Shown here in pieces: positions 1 to 8,670 of a stretch of 64,000 bases of DNA. The notes beneath the pieces were generated by a model, which did no database searches, was not told the DNA's origin, and saw nothing but the letters and a program-made list of their open reading frames with translations. Source of the stretch: Rhizobium etli_C (lineage in GTDB: Bacteria > Pseudomonadota > Alphaproteobacteria > Rhizobiales > Rhizobiaceae); NCBI RefSeq assembly GCF_014198605.1, contig NZ_JACIHU010000001.1. One strand, 5' to 3'. Position 1 is the first letter of the stretch; each line of letters opens with the position of its first letter. The translations under genes and the position numbers were made by a program.

Positions 1-569
1 TCGGCATCGGCGGCGCCGGCGGCCTGCTCAGCGCCTATTACGTCTTTCCGCACGTCGCCGGCCGAATAGACAAGTTCATGACCGGCGAGGGTGACACGTT
101 CCAGATCGATACGGCGCGCGAGGCGATCATCCGCGGCAGCTGGTTCGGCCAGGGACCGGGCGAGGGCATCGTCAAGCGGATCATCCCCGACGCCCATACC
201 GACTTTATTTTTTCGGTCGCGGCTGAGGAATTCGGCATCGTCTTTTGCATGGCGCTCGTCGCGTTGTTTACGGTGCTGGTGCTGCGCGGCCTGTCGCATG
301 CCTATCGCGAACGGAACGATTTCAACCGTTTTGCCGTCGCCGGCCTGGTTCTGCAGCTTGGCATCCAGTCGATCATCAACATTGGCGTCAATCTCGAACT
401 GCTGCCGGCCAAGGGTATGACGCTGCCGCTGATTTCCTACGGCGGCTCGTCCATGGTGGCGATCTGCGTCACTGCCGGCTTCATTCTGGCGCTGACGCGC
501 CATCGGCCGGAAAAGCGCGCGCAGGACCGGAGCCTTTTCCGCGTCCCGCACGGCATGCCGGCGGAGTAA
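1..569 (+). CDS. ftsW: FtsW, peptidoglycan polymerase of the divisome (5' end missing)
   Basis: The reading frame is already open at position 3 and ends in TAA at 567-569, so only the C-terminal half is present. FtsW is the SEDS-family polytopic membrane protein that polymerises septal peptidoglycan from lipid II with its partner transpeptidase FtsI. The segment GMTLPLISYGGSS followed by a hydrophobic stretch and a short basic tail is the usual C-terminal signature of FtsW/RodA proteins. Position directly upstream of murG, five bases apart, is the standard dcw order and separates FtsW from RodA. The start lies outside the window. Confidence 0.95.
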   Translation, partial: GIGGAGGLLSAYYVFPHVAGRIDKFMTGEGDTFQIDTAREAIIRGSWFGQGPGEGIVKRIIPDAHTDFIFSVAAEEFGIVFCMALVALFTVLVLRGLSHAYRERNDFNRFAVAGLVLQLGIQSIINIGVNLELLPAKGMTLPLISYGGSSMVAICVTAGFILALTRHRPEKRAQDRSLFRVPHGMPAE

Positions 570-574
570 AGATC

Positions 575-1699
575 ATGAGCAAAGGCATCGTGCTGCTTGC
601 CGCCGGGGGGACCGGCGGCCACGTGTTCCCGGCGGAGGCGCTGGCCTTCAAGCTGAAGGAGCGTGGCTACGCGGTGCATCTCGTCACCGACAGCCGGGCC
701 GAGCGCTATGCCGGCAAGTTCCCGGCCGAGGAAATTCACGTTGTGCCATCGGCGACGATCGGTTCGAAGAACCCGGTTGCCGTCGCCCGCTCGCTGTGGA
801 CGCTGTGGAGCGGCATGCGGGCGGCCAAAAAGCTGATCCAGCGGCTGAAGCCCGTCATGGTCGTCGGTTTCGGCGGCTATCCCACGGTGCCGCCGCTGCT
901 GGCCGCCACGCGGCTCGGTGTCGCTTCGATGCTGCATGAGCAAAACGCCGTCATGGGGCGCGCCAACAAGGCGTTGGCGCCGCGCGTCAAGGCGATTGCC
1001 GGCGGCTTTCTGCCGGAAAGCGGCGATGCTTTTTCCGATAAGACGGTTGCGACCGGCAATCCCGTGCGCCCGGCTATCCTTGCGGCAGCCGAACAGCCTT
1101 ATCACCCCTCGCATCCCGGCGAGCCATTCCATCTCGTCGTCTTCGGCGGCAGCCAGGGCGCGCAGTATTTCTCCAAGGCCATGCCGACCGCGATCAGTCT
1201 TCTCGACGACGAGCTGCGGGCGCGGCTCAGGGTGACGCAGCAGGTTCGGCCGGAGGACATGGAGATGGTGCGCGGCTGCATCGCGCAACTGCAGATGGGT
1301 GCCGATATCGCGCCGTTTTTCAATGATATGGCAGAGCGTCTTGCCAAAGCGCATCTGGTGATCTGCCGCTCCGGCGCGTCCACGGTTTCGGAAATCTCCG
1401 TCATCGGACGCCCGGCCATCCTGGTGCCTTTTCCGCATGCGCTCGACCACGATCAGGCGGCGAACGCCGCCGCGCTGGCTGCCACCGGCGGGGCGAAGGT
1501 GATCGCTCAATCCGAGCTTTCGCCTGAACGCATCGCCTCTATACTGAGCCATGTGATGAACGATCCGGAAAAGCTGTCGCACATGGCGGCGGCGGCGAAG
1601 CTTGCCGGGAAACCGGATGCGGCAAACTTGCTTGCCGACATGGTTGAGGCTATTGCCGCCGGTAAGACAGTCTCAGAATTCAAGAGGACACGCGCATGA
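575..1699 (+). CDS. murG: MurG, UDP-GlcNAc:lipid I GlcNAc transferase
   Basis: Makes lipid II by transferring GlcNAc to lipid I on the inner face of the cytoplasmic membrane. The 374-residue product has the N-terminal glycine loop GGTGGH at residues 11-16, the HEQNAVMGRAN segment near residue 121, the FGGSQGA loop that opens the C-terminal GT28 domain, and the donor-site region with CRSGASTVSE. I chose the ATG at 575, five bases after the ftsW stop. The open frame extends upstream to 245, but that part overlaps ftsW and matches nothing. The stop overlaps the murC start as ATGA, so translation is probably coupled. Confidence 0.97.
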   Translation: MSKGIVLLAAGGTGGHVFPAEALAFKLKERGYAVHLVTDSRAERYAGKFPAEEIHVVPSATIGSKNPVAVARSLWTLWSGMRAAKKLIQRLKPVMVVGFGGYPTVPPLLAATRLGVASMLHEQNAVMGRANKALAPRVKAIAGGFLPESGDAFSDKTVATGNPVRPAILAAAEQPYHPSHPGEPFHLVVFGGSQGAQYFSKAMPTAISLLDDELRARLRVTQQVRPEDMEMVRGCIAQLQMGADIAPFFNDMAERLAKAHLVICRSGASTVSEISVIGRPAILVPFPHALDHDQAANAAALAATGGAKVIAQSELSPERIASILSHVMNDPEKLSHMAAAAKLAGKPDAANLLADMVEAIAAGKTVSEFKRTRA

Positions 1700-3111
1700 A
1701 ACTGCCGAAGGCGATCGGTCTCGTCCATTTCATCGGCATTGGCGGCATCGGCATGAGCGGCATCGCCGAAGTGCTGCACAATCTCGGCCACAAGGTGCAA
1801 GGGTCCGACCAGGCCGACAGCGCCAATGTCCAGCGCCTGCGCGAAAAGGGCATCGAAGTCTTCGTCGGCCATCGGGCTGAAAATCTGGGCGATGCCGAAG
1901 TCGTCGTCGTCTCGACGGCGATCAAGAAGAGCAATCCGGAACTCATCGCGGCGCGTGAAAAGCTGCTGCCGGTGGTGCGCCGCGCCGAAATGCTTGCAGA
2001 ACTGATGCGCTTCCGCAATGCGATTGCCATCGGCGGCACCCACGGCAAGACGACGACCACCTCGCTGGTGGCGACCCTGCTCGAAGCCGGCGGGCTCGAC
2101 CCGACCGTCATCAACGGCGGCATCATCAATGCCTACGGCACCAATGCCCGGATGGGCGAGGGCGAGTGGATGGTGGTCGAGGCCGACGAATCGGACGGCA
2201 CCTTTCTGAAGCTTCCGGCCGATGTCGCCGTCATCACCAATATCGACCCCGAACATCTCGATCATTACGGCAATTTCGATGCGGTGCGCGCCGCCTTCCG
2301 GCAGTTCGTCGAGAACGTGCCGTTCTATGGTTTCGGCGTCATGTGCCTCGACCACCCCGAAGTGCAGTCGCTGGTCGGCCGCATCGAGGACCGCAAGATC
2401 ATCACCTATGGCGAGAATCCGCAGGCCGACGTGCGCTTCAAGAATGTGCGCATCGACGGCACGCGCTCGATCTTCGACGTCGAGATCCGCCGCCGCCGTA
2501 CCGGCCAGGTGACCGAGCTCAAGGGGCTGGTCATGCCGATGCCCGGGCGGCACAATATTTCCAACGCGACGGCGGCGATCGCCGTCGCTAATCGGCTCGG
2601 CATATCGAGCGCCGATATCGCCAAGGGGCTTGCCTCCTTCGGCGGCGTCAAGCGCCGCTTCACCTTGACGGGCGAATGGAACGGGGTGCAGATCTTCGAC
2701 GATTACGGCCACCATCCGGTCGAGATCAAGGCGGTGCTGCGCGCTGCCCGCGAAGCCTGCAAGGGCCGCATCATCGCCGTCCACCAGCCGCACCGGTACA
2801 GCCGTCTCGCAAGCCTGTTCGAGGAATTCGCGGCCTGCTTCAACGATGCCGACAGCATTTTTCTGGCGCCCGTCTATGCGGCAGGCGAGGATGCGATCGA
2901 AGGCGCCGACTCCACGTCGCTCGTCTCGCGCATCAAATCCGGCGGCCATCGCGACGCCCGCTTCCTGTCTTCGGCCGAGCTTCTGCCGCAGATGGTTGCA
3001 GAGGTTGCAAAGCCTGGCGATTTCGTGGTTTTGTTGGGGGCTGGGAGCATCACATCCTGGGCAGCCGCACTGCCCAGACAACTGGAAGGCCTATCGGGAA
3101 AGTCCGCATGA
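1696..3111 (+). CDS. murC: MurC, UDP-MurNAc:L-alanine ligase
   Basis: Cytoplasmic ATP-dependent ligase that adds the first amino acid of the peptidoglycan stem peptide. The 471-residue product begins with a Rossmann-type glycine loop (GIGGIGMSG, residues 14-22), carries the Mur-ligase P-loop GGTHGKTTTT at residues 113-122 and the DDYGHHP motif at 335-341 that is typical of MurC. Length is normal for the family. It overlaps murG by four bases upstream and murB by four bases downstream, so the three genes are likely one translationally coupled unit. Confidence 0.97.
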   Translation: MKLPKAIGLVHFIGIGGIGMSGIAEVLHNLGHKVQGSDQADSANVQRLREKGIEVFVGHRAENLGDAEVVVVSTAIKKSNPELIAAREKLLPVVRRAEMLAELMRFRNAIAIGGTHGKTTTTSLVATLLEAGGLDPTVINGGIINAYGTNARMGEGEWMVVEADESDGTFLKLPADVAVITNIDPEHLDHYGNFDAVRAAFRQFVENVPFYGFGVMCLDHPEVQSLVGRIEDRKIITYGENPQADVRFKNVRIDGTRSIFDVEIRRRRTGQVTELKGLVMPMPGRHNISNATAAIAVANRLGISSADIAKGLASFGGVKRRFTLTGEWNGVQIFDDYGHHPVEIKAVLRAAREACKGRIIAVHQPHRYSRLASLFEEFAACFNDADSIFLAPVYAAGEDAIEGADSTSLVSRIKSGGHRDARFLSSAELLPQMVAEVAKPGDFVVLLGAGSITSWAAALPRQLEGLSGKSA

Positions 3112-4082
3112 AACAGGTGAATGGGGAAAAGCTTCTCGCGTCTCTCGGAGACGGTGTAAAGGATATCCGCGGCCGCATCACGCCGGATGCCCCCATGGAC
3201 CGCGTCACCTGGTTCCGGGCCGGCGGGCTCGCCGAGCTGATGTTCCAGCCGCATGATGTCGACGATCTCATCGCCTTCCTGAAGATCCTGCCGGAAGAGG
3301 TGCCGCTGACGGTGATCGGCGTCGGCTCCAATATCCTGGTGCGCGACGGCGGCATTCCCGGCGTCGTGCTGCGCCTGTCGGCCAAGGGCTTCGGCTTCGT
3401 CGAGCTGGCTGGCGAAAACCGCATCCTTGCCGGCGCCATCTGCCCGGACAAACATGTGGCGGCGATGGCGATGGACAACGGCATCGGTGGCTTCCATTTC
3501 TACTACGGCATTCCCGGCGCCATCGGCGGCGCGGCGCGCATGAATGCCGGCGCCAACGGGGTGGAGACGCGCGAGCGGCTGATCGAGGTCAACGCGGTCG
3601 ACCGCAAGGGCAACAAGCATGTGCTCTCCAATGCCGAGATGGGCTATTCCTACCGGCATTCCGCAGCGTCTGCCGACCTGATCTTCACCTCGGTGCTGTT
3701 CGAGGGCTATCCTGAGGATCGCGCCCAGATCCGCGCCGAGATGGACGCCGTGCGCAATCACAGAGAGACGGTGCAGCCGGTGCGCGAGAAGACCGGCGGC
3801 TCGACCTTCAAGAACCCGCCGGGCCATTCTGCCTGGAAGCTGATCGACGAGGCCGGCTGCCGCGGTCTAGTCATCGGCGGCGCCCAGATGTCGTCGCTTC
3901 ACTGCAACTTCATGATCAATATGGGGCAGGCGACCGGCTACGATCTCGAATATCTCGGCGAGCAGGTACGCCGCGAGGTCTTCGAGAAAGAGGGCATCAA
4001 GCTCGAATGGGAAATCAAGCGCCTCGGTGTCTTCATGCCCGGCCGCGAAGTGCGCCCGTTCCAGGGCGTCACCAGCGAATAA
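3108..4082 (+). CDS. murB: MurB, UDP-N-acetylenolpyruvoylglucosamine reductase
   Basis: FAD- and NADPH-dependent reductase that converts UDP-GlcNAc-enolpyruvate to UDP-MurNAc. The 324-residue product has the PCMH-type FAD segment GVGSNILVRDGGIPG, the YGIPGAIGGAARMNAGANG stretch, and GGSTFKNP, whose serine (residue 232) should be the catalytic proton donor. The GSTF form of this motif, rather than GSFF, is that of type II MurB. The start is the ATG at 3108 inside the murC stop (ATGA). After murB the plus-strand run is interrupted by a minus-strand gene before ddl. Confidence 0.96.
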   Translation: MKQVNGEKLLASLGDGVKDIRGRITPDAPMDRVTWFRAGGLAELMFQPHDVDDLIAFLKILPEEVPLTVIGVGSNILVRDGGIPGVVLRLSAKGFGFVELAGENRILAGAICPDKHVAAMAMDNGIGGFHFYYGIPGAIGGAARMNAGANGVETRERLIEVNAVDRKGNKHVLSNAEMGYSYRHSAASADLIFTSVLFEGYPEDRAQIRAEMDAVRNHRETVQPVREKTGGSTFKNPPGHSAWKLIDEAGCRGLVIGGAQMSSLHCNFMINMGQATGYDLEYLGEQVRREVFEKEGIKLEWEIKRLGVFMPGREVRPFQGVTSE

Positions 4083-4085
4083 CGG

Positions 4086-5015
4086 CTACTTCACCGCCAG
4101 TTTCAGGCCTTGGCGCGGCGTGACGACCGGCGTCCAGCCGAGAACGTTGCGCGCCTGGGATATGTCGACCTGCAGCGAACCGCATAGGCGTTGATAGACG
4201 GCTTCCTTCCCGACAGCCTTCGCCGCCATATGCAGCAATGGCGAGGGGAAGGGGACCAGCATCGGCGTGACGCCGAGCCCCGCGGCAATTCCCCGGATGA
4301 GCTCCGGGGTCGACAGGTCCTCACCATCTCCGGCAAGGAAAATCTCACCGCCGGCGGCGGGATGCGCCGCGCAGGTAATGATCAGATTGACGAGATTTTG
4401 CACCGCCACCAATGTGCGGCGATTCTTCAGCGAAGCGAAAGGGAGCGGTATCCGCTTGCGGACGAGCCCGACGAGAAGGGCGAAGTTGCCTCTGGCGCCG
4501 GGGCCATAGACCAGAGGCGGGCGGATGATGACGATTTCCATGCCGGTGCGGGCGGCGATTTCACGCAGGCCGATTTCGCTTTCCAGTTTCGAAATGCCGT
4601 AGGGATCGATAGGCTGCGGCGTGTCGTCATGCCGGAACGGCCGATCGTTTTCTTCGCCATTGACCTTGATGGTGCTGACGAAGACGAACCTCTTCACGCC
4701 GGCGCGGGCGGCCTGTTCGGCGAGGTTGAGTGTGGCGGCGGTGTTGGTCCGGCGAAATTCCGCCAGCGGATCGGTTGCGCGATCGTTCATGATGTGAACG
4801 CGGGCGGCAAGATGGATGATGACGTCGATGCCTGCAAGTGCCGCCGCCCAGTCGGTCCTGTCGGTTATGTCAATCGGAAAATGCCTGACGTCATCAGGAA
4901 AGGCAGACCTTGCCGATCTGGTGGTGACCACAAGATCGCAAATCTTCTCTGCGTGCAGCCGCTTGACAAGTGGACTACCGACGAAGCCGGCAGCGCCGGT
5001 GACGAGGCATCGCAT
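4086..5015 (-). CDS. NAD-dependent nucleotide-sugar epimerase/reductase (extended SDR)
   Basis: Extended short-chain dehydrogenase/reductase. The N-terminus has the NAD-binding loop TGAAGFVG, followed by LAARVHIM and the active-site serine region FVSTIKVNGE, then the catalytic YGISK (Tyr and Lys of YxxxK). Family members act on UDP-sugars as 4-epimerases, or as 4-keto reductases in quinovosamine synthesis for O-antigen. The substrate here cannot be told from sequence. I favour the ATG at 5015 (MRCLVTG), with an alternative six codons upstream at 5033. It lies antiparallel inside the dcw cluster between murB and ddl and ends three bases from the murB stop, so it looks like an insertion into that cluster with its own expression. 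Confidence 0.85.
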   Translation of the reverse strand: MRCLVTGAAGFVGSPLVKRLHAEKICDLVVTTRSARSAFPDDVRHFPIDITDRTDWAAALAGIDVIIHLAARVHIMNDRATDPLAEFRRTNTAATLNLAEQAARAGVKRFVFVSTIKVNGEENDRPFRHDDTPQPIDPYGISKLESEIGLREIAARTGMEIVIIRPPLVYGPGARGNFALLVGLVRKRIPLPFASLKNRRTLVAVQNLVNLIITCAAHPAAGGEIFLAGDGEDLSTPELIRGIAAGLGVTPMLVPFPSPLLHMAAKAVGKEAVYQRLCGSLQVDISQARNVLGWTPVVTPRQGLKLAVK

Positions 5016-5440
5016 GATCTTCTCCCTGCTCATCCATGCGCCTTCGCTAACCGGAAGTCAGATCCGCATCAATAAAAAATCAGGGCTGACCGAGCGTTGC
5101 CGCTCGCCGCATTAATCAATCAAGTCGCCGGCCGCCGTTGAGGGATGACATCTCACTCTTTTGACTGAGGCCATCGTGGTTCAGCGCGACACAATATCCT
5201 TTTGAAAATATATGATCTTTTTCCTCTGCTCGCGTTCATCCCCAAACGGCGGCGGAATGGTGGCGAAATGAGCAAAAGGTAAAAGATCGCGAATTTCCGG
5301 GGCGGGAGTTAACGAAAGTAAACACTTCATTAACCATAATGATGCTCTAATGCATGCAGATCGGACAAAGGCCCGAAACGGCGCAGACAGCTTCGCGCAA
5401 GCGTCGATTTCAAAAATGGAAGTTATTTTTGGGGGTGTTG
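5016..5440. other. Intergenic region upstream of ddl with a candidate CtrA-type box
   Basis: This 425-base gap separates the divergent epimerase and ddl genes and presumably holds both promoters. It is less GC-rich than its surroundings. It contains TTAACCAT at 5330-5337 and a further TTAAC at 5309-5313, about 100 bases before the ddl start. TTAACCAT resembles the half-site bound by the alphaproteobacterial cell-cycle regulator CtrA. I see no coding frame with rhizobial codon use and no terminator. Confidence 0.5.
5330..5337 (+). promoter_or_regulatory. Candidate CtrA-type half-site (TTAACCAT)
   Basis: The octamer TTAACCAT lies about 100 bases upstream of the ddl start at 5441, where a regulator of the ddl-ftsQ-ftsA-ftsZ run could act. 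CtrA of Caulobacter and Sinorhizobium binds TTAA-containing sites of this form. The match is short and could be chance, and no perfect TTAA-N7-TTAA pair is present. Confidence 0.35.
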
Positions 5441-6367
5441 ATGAGTCGCAAGCATGTCGCTGTCCTGATGGGCGGATTTTCCTCGGAACGGCCCGTCAGC
5501 CTTTCCTCGGGAAAGGCTTGCGCAGCAGCCCTCGAAGCCGAAGGCTTCCAGGTGACGTGCATCGATGTGGCGCGCGATGTTTCCGAAAGGCTCGCGGCAC
5601 TGAAGCCTGACGTCGTCTTCAATGCCCTTCATGGGCCCTTCGGCGAGGACGGCACCATCCAGGGCATCCTCGAATATCTCGAAATCCCTTATACGCATTC
5701 GGGCGTGCTCGCCTCGGCGCTGGCGATGGACAAGGACAAGGCGAAGCTTGTCGCCGCCGCCGCCAGCATTCCGGTTGCCGAATCGCAGGTTATCAACCGT
5801 TTCGCCTTTCCCTCGACGCATCCGATGAAGCCGCCCTATGTGGTGAAGCCGGTTCGCGAGGGCTCGAGCTTCGGCGTCGTCATCGTCACCGAAGATCAGG
5901 CGCATCCGCCGCAAATCGTCAGCTCGCCCGAGTGGCGTTATGGCGAGGAAGTGCTCGTGGAGCGCTACGTCTATGGCCGCGAGCTCACCTGCGGCGTCAT
6001 GGGCGAGACGGCGCTTGGTGTCACCGAGGTGGTGCCGCAGGGACACAATTTCTATGATTACGATTCCAAGTATGCTGCGGGCGGTTCAAAACACGTCATC
6101 CCGGCGAAAATTTCACCGAATATTTACCAAAAAATACAAACATTGGCCGTAAGGGCGCATCAGGCAATCGGTTGTCGCGGCGTCAGTCGGTCCGACTTTC
6201 GTTACGACGATCGTTTCTCCGAAGACGGCGAAATCATCTGGCTGGAGGTCAATACCCAGCCTGGCATGACTCCAACCTCGCTCGTGCCCGAAATGGCCGG
6301 CCATGCCGGCTATTCCTTTGGTGAGTTTCTCCGGTGGATGGTGGAGGACGCGTCTTGTTTGCGTTGA
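5441..6367 (+). CDS. ddl: D-alanine--D-alanine ligase
   Basis: ATP-grasp enzyme that makes the D-Ala-D-Ala dipeptide for the peptidoglycan stem peptide, in the cytoplasm. From the ATG at 5441 the 308-residue product starts MSRKHVAVLMGGFSSER, the usual Ddl opening. It carries GPFGEDGTIQG, the ATP-binding VVKPVREGSSFGV, the substrate loop YDYDSKY and the metal-binding EVNTQPGMTPTSL. An upstream in-frame ATG at 5354 would add 29 unrelated residues and I rejected it. The gene overlaps the proposed ftsQ start. Confidence 0.96.
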   Translation: MSRKHVAVLMGGFSSERPVSLSSGKACAAALEAEGFQVTCIDVARDVSERLAALKPDVVFNALHGPFGEDGTIQGILEYLEIPYTHSGVLASALAMDKDKAKLVAAAASIPVAESQVINRFAFPSTHPMKPPYVVKPVREGSSFGVVIVTEDQAHPPQIVSSPEWRYGEEVLVERYVYGRELTCGVMGETALGVTEVVPQGHNFYDYDSKYAAGGSKHVIPAKISPNIYQKIQTLAVRAHQAIGCRGVSRSDFRYDDRFSEDGEIIWLEVNTQPGMTPTSLVPEMAGHAGYSFGEFLRWMVEDASCLR

Positions 6368-7287
6368 CGGTCAAGAAGATAGGGCGCCCGAGCCATCATA
6401 CCGTGCTTCCGACCGTGGAAGCCGAAGAGCGATTCGTCCTGCCGCGTCCGTTGCGCCGCGTCACTCGTTTCCTGATCAGCCTCGGCAGCGGCCGCATCTA
6501 TATCCCGGCCCATACGGGCACGGTTTCGGCGCTGGCTTTCTTGGGCGCGACAGGGCTTTACGGCATGTCGCTCGGCGGTCACACGGAAGCCGTCGCCCAG
6601 GCGACGACGACGGCGGCGGGCTTTGCGATCGAGGACGTGAAAGTCTCCGGCAATTCCGAAACCTCCGAAATCGAAATCCTCCAGCTGATCGGCCTCGATG
6701 GCACGACCTCGCTGGTCGCGCTCGACGTCGATGCCGCTCGCCGGAAGATCGCCCATCTTCCCTGGGTCGAGAATGTCGAGGTCCGCAAGATCTACCCGAA
6801 GACGATCGAGGTGAAGCTCAAGGAGCGCCAAGCCTATGCGATCTGGCAGCATGGGCAGGAGCTTTCGCTGATCGAAAAGAACGGCAGCGTCATCGCGCCG
6901 CTGCGCGACAACAAGTTCTCGGCACTGCCGCTCGTCGTCGGCCGCGATGCGGAAACGGCGGCGGCTTCGCTCGACGACGCCTTCTCAAAATGGCCCGACG
7001 TGAAGGCGCGTGTGAGGGCCTATGTCTGGATATCCGGCCGTCGCTGGGACCTGCATATGGACAATGGCGTCGTCGTCAAGCTGCCGGAAGACGGCATCGA
7101 CCAGGCGCTGGCCACACTTTCGAAATTCGACAAGCAGCATCAGCTGCTGGAGCGCGATATCGCGGCGGTCGATCTGAGATTGCCGGACAGAACCGCGATC
7201 CAGCTGACGCCGGAAGCGGCGGTTCGCCGGCAGGCGGCAGTAACGGAGCGTACCAAAGAATTGAAGAAGGCGGGGCAGAATATATGA
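6355..7287 (+). CDS. ftsQ: FtsQ, divisome scaffold protein
   Basis: Single-pass inner-membrane division protein that links early and late divisome components through its periplasmic POTRA domain. The product has a basic cytoplasmic N-terminus, a hydrophobic segment at about residues 55-75 (TVSALAFLGATGLYGM), then a POTRA-like region beginning AIEDVKVSGNSETSEIEIL and containing LPWVENVEVRKIYPKTIEVKL. I prefer the TTG at 6355 because GGAGGA lies six bases before it, which gives 310 residues. A GTG at 6334 is the alternative. Either start lies inside ddl, and the stop overlaps ftsA as ATGA. Confidence 0.9.
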   Translation: MFALTVKKIGRPSHHTVLPTVEAEERFVLPRPLRRVTRFLISLGSGRIYIPAHTGTVSALAFLGATGLYGMSLGGHTEAVAQATTTAAGFAIEDVKVSGNSETSEIEILQLIGLDGTTSLVALDVDAARRKIAHLPWVENVEVRKIYPKTIEVKLKERQAYAIWQHGQELSLIEKNGSVIAPLRDNKFSALPLVVGRDAETAAASLDDAFSKWPDVKARVRAYVWISGRRWDLHMDNGVVVKLPEDGIDQALATLSKFDKQHQLLERDIAAVDLRLPDRTAIQLTPEAAVRRQAAVTERTKELKKAGQNI

Positions 7288-8615
7288 GCTTGTTCGGTTC
7301 ATCCCATTTCGGATTGCCGCGCCTGAAGCCGCTTTCGTCGAAGCGGTCGCATATCGTTTCGGTGCTCGACATCGGCTCGACCAAGGTCGTCTGCATGATC
7401 GGCCGGCTGACGCCGCGCGAGGAAAGCCAGATCCTGCCTGGCCGCACCCACAATATCGAGATCATCGGCATCGGCCATCAGCGCTCCCGCGGCATCAAGA
7501 CCGGCGTCATTGCCGATCTCGACGCGCTGGAAGGCGTCATCCGGCTCGCCGTCGATGCGGCCGAGCGCATGGCCGGGCTGACCGTCGAGAGCCTGATCGT
7601 CAACCTGACGGCCGGCCGCCTCGGCAGCGACATTTACACGGCGACCATCGATCTCGGCGGCCAGGAAGTCGAGCTCAACGATCTGAAGAAGGTGCTCTCG
7701 GCCGCCTGCCAGCAGTCGTTGCGCCAGGACCGTTCGGTGCTGCATTCGCTGGCGACCGGCTTCTCGCTCGACGGCGAGCGCGGCATCCGCGATCCGCTGG
7801 CGATGTATGGCGATGCGCTCGGCGTTGACATGCATGTCGTCACCGCGGAGCGCTCGGCGCTGAAGAACCTCGAGCTCAGCGTCAATCGGGCGCATCTGTC
7901 GGTCGAGGGCATCGTCGCGACGCCCTATGCATCGGGTCTTGCCGCTCTCGTGGACGACGAGGTCGAGCTCGGCTGCGCGGCGATCGACATGGGTGGCGGC
8001 ACCACGACGATCTCGGTCTTTGCCGAGGGCAAGCTTGTTCACACCGACGCCGTCGGCCTCGGCGGCCATCACGTCACCACCGATCTGGCGCGCGGCCTTT
8101 CGACCCGCATCGAGGATGCGGAACGGCTGAAGGTCGTGCATGCCTCGGCACTTTCGAATTCCTCCGACGAGCGCGAGCTGATCTCGATCCCGCCGATCGG
8201 CGAGGATGATCGCGACCAGCCGTCGCAGGTGCCGCGGGCGCTGGTTTCGCGCATCGTTTCGGCGCGAATCGAAGAGACGATGGAACTGATCCGCGACCGG
8301 ATCCAGCGTTCCGGCTTCAGCCCGATCGTCGGCAAGCGCGTCGTGCTGACCGGTGGCGCGAGCCAGCTGACCGGCCTTGCCGAAGTGGCGCGGCGCATCC
8401 TTGCCCGCAACGTCCGCATCGGCCGCCCGATGGGCGTCTCGGGATTGCCGACGGCGGCCAAGGGCCCGGCCTTTTCGACGGCTGTCGGCCTGATGATCTA
8501 TCCGCAGGTCGCGGACATGGAGACACATGCGTCACAGAGCGGTCTGCTCATGTCGCTTGGGGGAAATAACAGCCGCATAGCCCGGATGGGCCAGTGGCTG
8601 AAGGAAAGCTTCTGA
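7284..8615 (+). CDS. ftsA: FtsA, actin-like membrane anchor of the Z-ring
   Basis: Actin-fold ATPase that tethers FtsZ filaments to the membrane and recruits later division proteins. The 443-residue product has the phosphate-1 motif VLDIGSTKVVCMIG near the N-terminus, IDMGGGTTTISVF as phosphate-2, the adenosine-site motif VVLTGGASQLTGL, and a C-terminal amphipathic helix (MGQWLKESF) that serves as the membrane-targeting sequence. The start at 7284 sits within the ftsQ stop. The frame is open upstream to 6303 by chance through ftsQ; that extension is not coding. Confidence 0.96.
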   Translation: MSLFGSSHFGLPRLKPLSSKRSHIVSVLDIGSTKVVCMIGRLTPREESQILPGRTHNIEIIGIGHQRSRGIKTGVIADLDALEGVIRLAVDAAERMAGLTVESLIVNLTAGRLGSDIYTATIDLGGQEVELNDLKKVLSAACQQSLRQDRSVLHSLATGFSLDGERGIRDPLAMYGDALGVDMHVVTAERSALKNLELSVNRAHLSVEGIVATPYASGLAALVDDEVELGCAAIDMGGGTTTISVFAEGKLVHTDAVGLGGHHVTTDLARGLSTRIEDAERLKVVHASALSNSSDERELISIPPIGEDDRDQPSQVPRALVSRIVSARIEETMELIRDRIQRSGFSPIVGKRVVLTGGASQLTGLAEVARRILARNVRIGRPMGVSGLPTAAKGPAFSTAVGLMIYPQVADMETHASQSGLLMSLGGNNSRIARMGQWLKESF

Positions 8616-8670
8616 AATTGAGTAATTGGCCGGCGTGGCGATGCGGCCAGAGAGAGAAGGAACAGGTACC

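Noticed and set aside
245..574. Upstream extension of the murG frame
   Set aside because: It overlaps ftsW in another frame, and the family start is at 575 with a standard five-base gap.
6303..7283. Upstream open frame fused to ftsA
   Set aside because: It is an alternate frame of ftsQ; the FtsA start at 7284 agrees with family length and motif positions.
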